Below the pieces are notes generated by a model. It was given only the letters and a program-made list of their open reading frames with translations. It did not search any database and was not told the DNA's origin. The position numbers and the translations under genes are program-made. A stretch of DNA of 57,523 nucleotides, from contig CAYRXH010000007.1 in the NCBI GenBank assembly GCA_964428185.1, positions 1 to 57,523 of the forward strand, written 5' to 3'. Shown here piece after piece: positions 53,501-57,523 of the stretch. The DNA comes from CAYMAZ01 sp964428185 (GTDB taxonomy: Bacteria > Bacteroidota > Bacteroidia > Bacteroidales > DTU049). Numbering within the stretch: the stretch's first letter is position 1; each line of letters starts with the position of its first letter.

Positions 53501-55279
53501 ATGAGATTAAAAAACACATTCATTTTATTGTTGCTTGTTTCAATGGCAGTTTCAGCACAGAAGTCACAGAAAGTTACAGAATACTGGTACAAGAAGCAGA
53601 AAAAATCTCAGGGATATGTTCTTGACGGATTAAAAACAGGCCAGTGGACCTACTGGTATGATAATGGAAATATTGAATCTACAGGAATCTATGAGCAGGG
53701 AAAACAGACCGGACATTGGTTGTATTATTATAAAAATGGGGAGTTAAGATTGGATGAATATAAGGAAAACGGATTATGCATTTCATGGTATGATGTTGAT
53801 AAAAAGGAATATGAGGGCGAAATGCTTGATAGTAAAAGACATGGAGTATGGAAGTTCTGGTATCCTGATGGAAAACCCTTGTCTTTGCAGCAATATGATC
53901 GTGGAGAGTTTGTTGGAAGCTGGCAGTATTGGTTTCCGAACGGAAAAGTATGGAAAACTGTGAGTGTTGAAGAAGGACCAGTGGAAATTTGGGATTCACT
54001 GGGCATAAAAGTGGAAGAGTGGGAAGTGAAAGATGGTATGATTAACGGAATTTATAAATCATATTTTCCCAATGGCGACTTGATGCAAACACTTGTATAT
54101 GTGAATGATAAAAGGCATGGTGGGTGGAAACTGTTTCACGGAAACGGGAAAGTTGCTGCGGAAGGTACATTTGAAGAAGATGAAAAATCAGGTTTGTGGA
54201 CATATTATTATGAAGATGGAGCTCTCTGGAAAACCATTTCAGTAGTCAGTGGTCCATGTGTCGTTTATTATCAGGATGGTTCTGTGAAACAGAAATATGT
54301 CATGCTGAACGGACAGATTGATGGAGAGTGGTTAGAGTGGTATAATAGTGGCAAACTGAAAGAGAAAACCCTTTATGTAAAAGGCAAAAGGGAGGGAAAA
54401 AGTGAGATGTTCTGGGAAAATGAAAGTCCTGAATTCAAAGGGGTTTTTGTGAATGACTCTCTTGATGGATATGCCGTGTGGTGGTATCCCAACGGAAATA
54501 TTGAGATGGAAGGTGAAATGGATATGGACAGACACCAGGGAGAATGGAAGTTTTATCATCCAAACGGAAAACTTGGAAGTCGTGGCATGTTTGAGCAGGG
54601 GTTACAACATGGAAAGTGGGAATATTTTTATGAAACCGGTGAAAAGTGGAAATCCGGAACTTGGGTCAGTGACAAAAAGGAAGGCTTGTGGGAGGCCTGG
54701 TATGAGAACGGCAGAAAGCAGAGAGAAGGGAAATTTGAAAACGATCTTGAGCAGGGTTACTGGATCAGTTGGTATGAAAACGGACAGGAAAAAGACAAAG
54801 GGTATTTCATGAAAGGACAAATGGATGGGCAGTGGATAGGCTACTTTCCCAACGGAGGGTTAAAATATGAAACAACATACAAGAGTGGTGTCAGGCATGG
54901 AGCCTCTGTTTTTTATACGCAAAAGGGAAATAAATTGTATGAAGGAAGCTACAATATGGGATTGCGAAACGGATTGTGGACCGAATATCAGGAAAACGGG
55001 CAGCCTTTTGAATCAGGATTTTATAAAGATGAGGTGAAGCTGGGACTGTGGACTTTTTATGACCGATATGGGAATAAATTCAGGGAGCAGAATTTTGAAA
55101 ATGGTCGCCCCAATGGATTGTTTGTTGAATATCATGCCAATGGGAAAAAAGCCCAGCAAGGAACATTTAACAACAGTATGAAAGTTGGAAAATGGACCTT
55201 CTGGGATGAAGAAGGAAAAACCCTGGAGACAATTGAATTTGATGAAACCGGTAAAAGAGTGGTGAAATTACCTCAGTAA
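53501..55279 (+). CDS. Exported MORN-variant repeat protein (YwqK-like)
   Basis: The 592-residue protein has a signal peptide (about 1-19, ending AVSAQ) and consists almost wholly of about 22 MORN-variant repeats of 22-25 residues, with the pattern GxWxxWYxNGxxxxxGxY (for example GQWTYWYDNGN, GVWKFWYPDGK, GLWEAWYENGR). Databases often label such proteins as YwqK-family antitoxins, but no toxin is adjacent, and that label is weak for long exported versions. It may be a periplasmic or surface beta-solenoid-like scaffold. It follows the polyprenyl synthase gene after 16 bases. Confidence 0.87.
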   Translation: MRLKNTFILLLLVSMAVSAQKSQKVTEYWYKKQKKSQGYVLDGLKTGQWTYWYDNGNIESTGIYEQGKQTGHWLYYYKNGELRLDEYKENGLCISWYDVDKKEYEGEMLDSKRHGVWKFWYPDGKPLSLQQYDRGEFVGSWQYWFPNGKVWKTVSVEEGPVEIWDSLGIKVEEWEVKDGMINGIYKSYFPNGDLMQTLVYVNDKRHGGWKLFHGNGKVAAEGTFEEDEKSGLWTYYYEDGALWKTISVVSGPCVVYYQDGSVKQKYVMLNGQIDGEWLEWYNSGKLKEKTLYVKGKREGKSEMFWENESPEFKGVFVNDSLDGYAVWWYPNGNIEMEGEMDMDRHQGEWKFYHPNGKLGSRGMFEQGLQHGKWEYFYETGEKWKSGTWVSDKKEGLWEAWYENGRKQREGKFENDLEQGYWISWYENGQEKDKGYFMKGQMDGQWIGYFPNGGLKYETTYKSGVRHGASVFYTQKGNKLYEGSYNMGLRNGLWTEYQENGQPFESGFYKDEVKLGLWTFYDRYGNKFREQNFENGRPNGLFVEYHANGKKAQQGTFNNSMKVGKWTFWDEEGKTLETIEFDETGKRVVKLPQ

Positions 55280-55344
55280 ATAAATACTCATTACACCATA
55301 TCAGAATTGAGTTGCACAATGATTTTTGAAAGTTTTTCTCTTAT

Positions 55345-55695
55345 CTAAAGCGCCGTTTCTCCTAATTTCGGGTTATTGACAACTCCCATAGCAGCAACAG
55401 GATCCACAGCAGATACTTCAATATAACCGTTTTCAAGATCAACAAGGATGACATTGCAAGGCAGGAAAACTCCGATGTTCCGTTCTTCCTGAATAGCCTG
55501 AAAGGCATGATGTGGCTGGCAAGCACCCAGAATAACATAGTTGTTCATGTCAGCATCTATTTTAGTTTTCAGCGTCTGCTGAATGTCTATCTGGCTGTTC
55601 ACTCCAAACCCTTCTTTTTTTAACGCAGCAGTAACAGTTTCAATGGTAGTGTTAAAATCAGCAGCCTGAATAGTTTTTGAAAAACAATAACTCAT
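55345..55695 (-). CDS. DUF302-family protein
   Basis: The 116-residue protein matches DUF302 by MSYCFSKTIQAADFNTTIET, the segment AALKKEGFGVNSQIDIQQTL, YVILGACQPHHAFQAI and GVFLPCNVILVDLENG. Family members have a small alpha/beta fold; the function is unknown. The conserved CxPxxA segment with the Cys in GACQPHHA is kept. There is no signal peptide. A TAAATTTG box lies 31 bases upstream. Confidence 0.9.
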   Translation of the reverse strand: MSYCFSKTIQAADFNTTIETVTAALKKEGFGVNSQIDIQQTLKTKIDADMNNYVILGACQPHHAFQAIQEERNIGVFLPCNVILVDLENGYIEVSAVDPVAAMGVVNNPKLGETAL

Positions 55696-55726
55696 GGTTT
55701 ATTATTTGTAAATTTATATTTAAGTA

Positions 55727-55734
55727 CAAATTTA
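55727..55734 (-). promoter_or_regulatory. Putative promoter -7 box for the DUF302 gene
   Basis: The minus strand reads TAAATTTG, an exact match, 31 bases before the start at 55695. Confidence 0.45.
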
Positions 55735-55779
55735 CGAAAAAAGTTATGAAATAATCAGAAACTTAGACTTTACGGTTTA

Positions 55780-57523
55780 TCACCGGGAGTTTCTCTGAGG
55801 AATACATACATAAAAAACAGATCCCTTTCCGGGAGTTGAATCTACTCTAATACTACCTCCAAGTAGTTCTGTGAACGATTTGCATATGGATAAACCAAGT
55901 CCTAAACCTCCAGTTTTTCTGTTGAAAGCAGTGTCAGACTGATAGAATCTTTCAAAAATTTTCTCAAGTTTTCCCTTTTCAATACCTGCTCCGGTGTCTT
56001 TAACAAAGAATTCAATCATGTTTCCCTGCTTTTGATATCCAAATTCGACGGATCCTTCATTTGTAAATTTGAAAGCGTTTATCAGCAGATTGGTGATGAT
56101 CTGCATGAGTTTTGTTTTGTCTGTTTTTATTGTTGATTCTTCATCAGAAAGTGGGCAATGAAGAGTAAACTGAATATTTCTTTCTGCAGATAAATGATTA
56201 AAATTTGTATGGAGTTCCTGAAGGATTCGATTGCTGCATACAAGCCCGTAATTCAGCTTCTCCTGTCCGGCTTCGATGACCGAAATGGTAAGAATATCTG
56301 AAACAATAGATACAAGCTGTTTGCTATTACTCTGTATGATTGAAATAAATTGTTCCCTTTTTTCTTCTGAGAGTTCCGGTTTATTGAGCAGGCTTGCGAA
56401 ACCTGCAATGGCATTTAGTGGGATTCTGATTTCATGAGTGATGTTCTGAAGAAATGAAGTTTTTAAACGGTCACTTTCTTCTGCCTTGTTTTTGGCATTG
56501 ATTAATTCAAGTTCCTGAAGTTTCCTTTCAGTGATATTACTTCCAAAAACTGAAACTCCTATAACATTTTCATTAATGACAATAGGATTCATTGAAACCT
56601 GAACATAAACTATGGTATTATTTGCGACTTTGATTTCATCTTCAAACATGAAATGTGTTCCGTTCAAAGCAATATCATATCGATCTTTCCATATATGACT
56701 TTTTTCAGATGGAAGTTTTTCAAGTATTTTATCCCCTATATTGAGTTCAACACCAAACCCGTTCTTAAATTCAGTCCGGAATACGTTGTTGATATAAATG
56801 AGTTTATATGCTCTGTCAATAGCCCAGATATAGTCTTTTGTGTTTTCTATGATTGCTGTTAGATTAGCAGTGCTTTCTTCATATTTAAGTTTGGCATCAA
56901 TCAGTTCTTTCTGGGCTTTTCTCTGTTCAGTTACATCTGTATATATACCTACAAGAGATATGATATTCCCATTTTGGTTCATGCTTGCATAGGCTCGAAG
57001 AAGAATGTCAGCAACTTTTCCATCTTTGGTTCTCAATTTTACTTCCTGATCCCAGTGCTTACCTGTTCGGATAGTTTCATATACTTTTTTCCCCTCCTCT
57101 GGATCAATGAATATTACATCTGGAGAAGTACCAATAGCTCCGAAAAGTTTATCAAACGATCTGTTCTGATAAAAATGCTTGCACTCTGGAGTTGACATTC
57201 CAATGGCAACAGTAGAATTGTCAAGGGCTTCCTTAAATAACATAAGTGAGGCTTCGGATTCCTTTCGCACCAGAAAAACTTTTCTACCTAAGAAAAAAGC
57301 AAAACTGATTGAAAATACTGCAATTAAAATAAAAATTAATGTTGGAAGTGAATTTCTTAAAATGATCATTCTCCATTGACTTACAGAAACATCAGCACCA
57401 AATACGGCAATTATTTCACCCGTTTCATCATCACTAATCTGCACAAAACTGCTCACCCATCGTCCCCATCTATCTGTATAAGGGCCTTCAACATATGTTT
57501 TGACACCTCCAAAAATTTTGTAA
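55780..57523 (-). CDS. PAS-domain sensor histidine kinase (5' end outside the window)
   Basis: The frame stays open to the right edge of the window, so the N-terminus is missing. The visible 580 residues begin with the end of an extracytoplasmic sensor region (GPYTDRWGRWVSSFVQISD, like the end of Cache domains). A membrane helix follows (LPTLIFILIAVFSISFAFFL), then two PAS domains, a HisKA domain with the phospho-accepting His in ITHEIRIPLNAIAGFASLL, and an ATPase domain with an N box NLLINAFKFTNEG, DTGAGIEKGKL and GGLGLGLSICK. There is no receiver domain. No response-regulator gene is adjacent. Confidence 0.92.
   Translation of the reverse strand, partial: YKIFGGVKTYVEGPYTDRWGRWVSSFVQISDDETGEIIAVFGADVSVSQWRMIILRNSLPTLIFILIAVFSISFAFFLGRKVFLVRKESEASLMLFKEALDNSTVAIGMSTPECKHFYQNRSFDKLFGAIGTSPDVIFIDPEEGKKVYETIRTGKHWDQEVKLRTKDGKVADILLRAYASMNQNGNIISLVGIYTDVTEQRKAQKELIDAKLKYEESTANLTAIIENTKDYIWAIDRAYKLIYINNVFRTEFKNGFGVELNIGDKILEKLPSEKSHIWKDRYDIALNGTHFMFEDEIKVANNTIVYVQVSMNPIVINENVIGVSVFGSNITERKLQELELINAKNKAEESDRLKTSFLQNITHEIRIPLNAIAGFASLLNKPELSEEKREQFISIIQSNSKQLVSIVSDILTISVIEAGQEKLNYGLVCSNRILQELHTNFNHLSAERNIQFTLHCPLSDEESTIKTDKTKLMQIITNLLINAFKFTNEGSVEFGYQKQGNMIEFFVKDTGAGIEKGKLEKIFERFYQSDTAFNRKTGGLGLGLSICKSFTELLGGSIRVDSTPGKGSVFYVCIPQRNSR

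Noticed and set aside
53501..55279. Toxin-antitoxin system based on the YwqK-like label
   Set aside because: No toxin-like gene is adjacent, the protein is exported, and it follows a polyprenyl synthase gene in the same run.
53501..55279. Opposite-strand open frames inside the MORN gene as real genes
   Set aside because: They mirror the codon periodicity of the repeats, lack starts with promoters and have no recognisable domains.

Overview
The window looks like a scaffold from an uncultured or draft Bacteroidota genome, most likely Bacteroidales-like. The evidence is the AT-rich sequence, a type IX secretion regulator (PorX) and four secreted proteins with type IX C-terminal sorting domains, a division and cell-wall cluster in typical Bacteroidota form (no murF or ddl, an FtsI with a PASTA domain), ribosomal protein S16 with a long tail, and promoter boxes of the TAnnTTTG type instead of sigma70 boxes. 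I saw no tRNA, rRNA, CRISPR array, prophage or intact insertion sequence.

Layout. 1-6.6 kb: outer-membrane barrel protein, Fe superoxide dismutase, S41-type peptidase homologue, a response regulator fused to a degenerate kinase core, rpsP-rimM, and a CapA-type metallophosphatase. 6.6-7.2 kb: the decayed C-terminal end of a xanthine dehydrogenase, interrupted by a scaffold gap. 7.3-13.6 kb: isoaspartyl dipeptidase, a PKD-type secreted protein, a DUF2061 membrane protein, rpmB, a UbiD-family decarboxylase and thiol peroxidase. 13.6-16.8 kb: a leftward porX-tsaE-ald operon. 16.8-17.5 kb: a gene-free stretch with an unexplained GC-richer island. 17.5-23.2 kb: a rightward run with an HD phosphohydrolase, sirtuin, helix-hairpin-helix protein, thioredoxin, rsmE, DUF4159 and fabI. 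23.3-29.1 kb: a winged-helix-like unknown, secreted lipase-like hydrolase, WbuC-type cupin, secreted C10 cysteine protease and diadenylate cyclase.

29.3-45.2 kb holds the division and peptidoglycan cluster: mraZ, rsmH, ftsL-like, ftsI, murE, mraY, murD, ftsW, murG, murC, ftsQ, ftsA, ftsZ, then a yqeY-like gene and a secreted SGNH esterase with two LysM domains. Three perfect 10-bp repeats in front of mraZ look like its autoregulatory operator. A strong bidirectional hairpin terminator closes this block at 47.05-47.08 kb.

47.1-57.5 kb is accessory: a CUB-like secreted protein split by an apparent 1-nt frameshift, small secreted proteins, a TPR receptor without an output domain, polyprenyl diphosphate synthase (split by the second scaffold gap), a MORN-repeat protein, a DUF302 protein and a PAS sensor kinase running off the window edge.

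Assembly caveats: both 100-N gaps are flanked by identical 55-bp copies, so they are almost certainly unmerged contig overlaps rather than missing DNA. Merging them restores reading frames. I did not find a clearly new multi-gene system. The best leads are the MraZ repeats, the LysM-SGNH protein beside the wall cluster, the GC-richer island at about 17.3 kb, a terminator embedded in the end of ubiD, and the many consistent promoter boxes with very short leaders.
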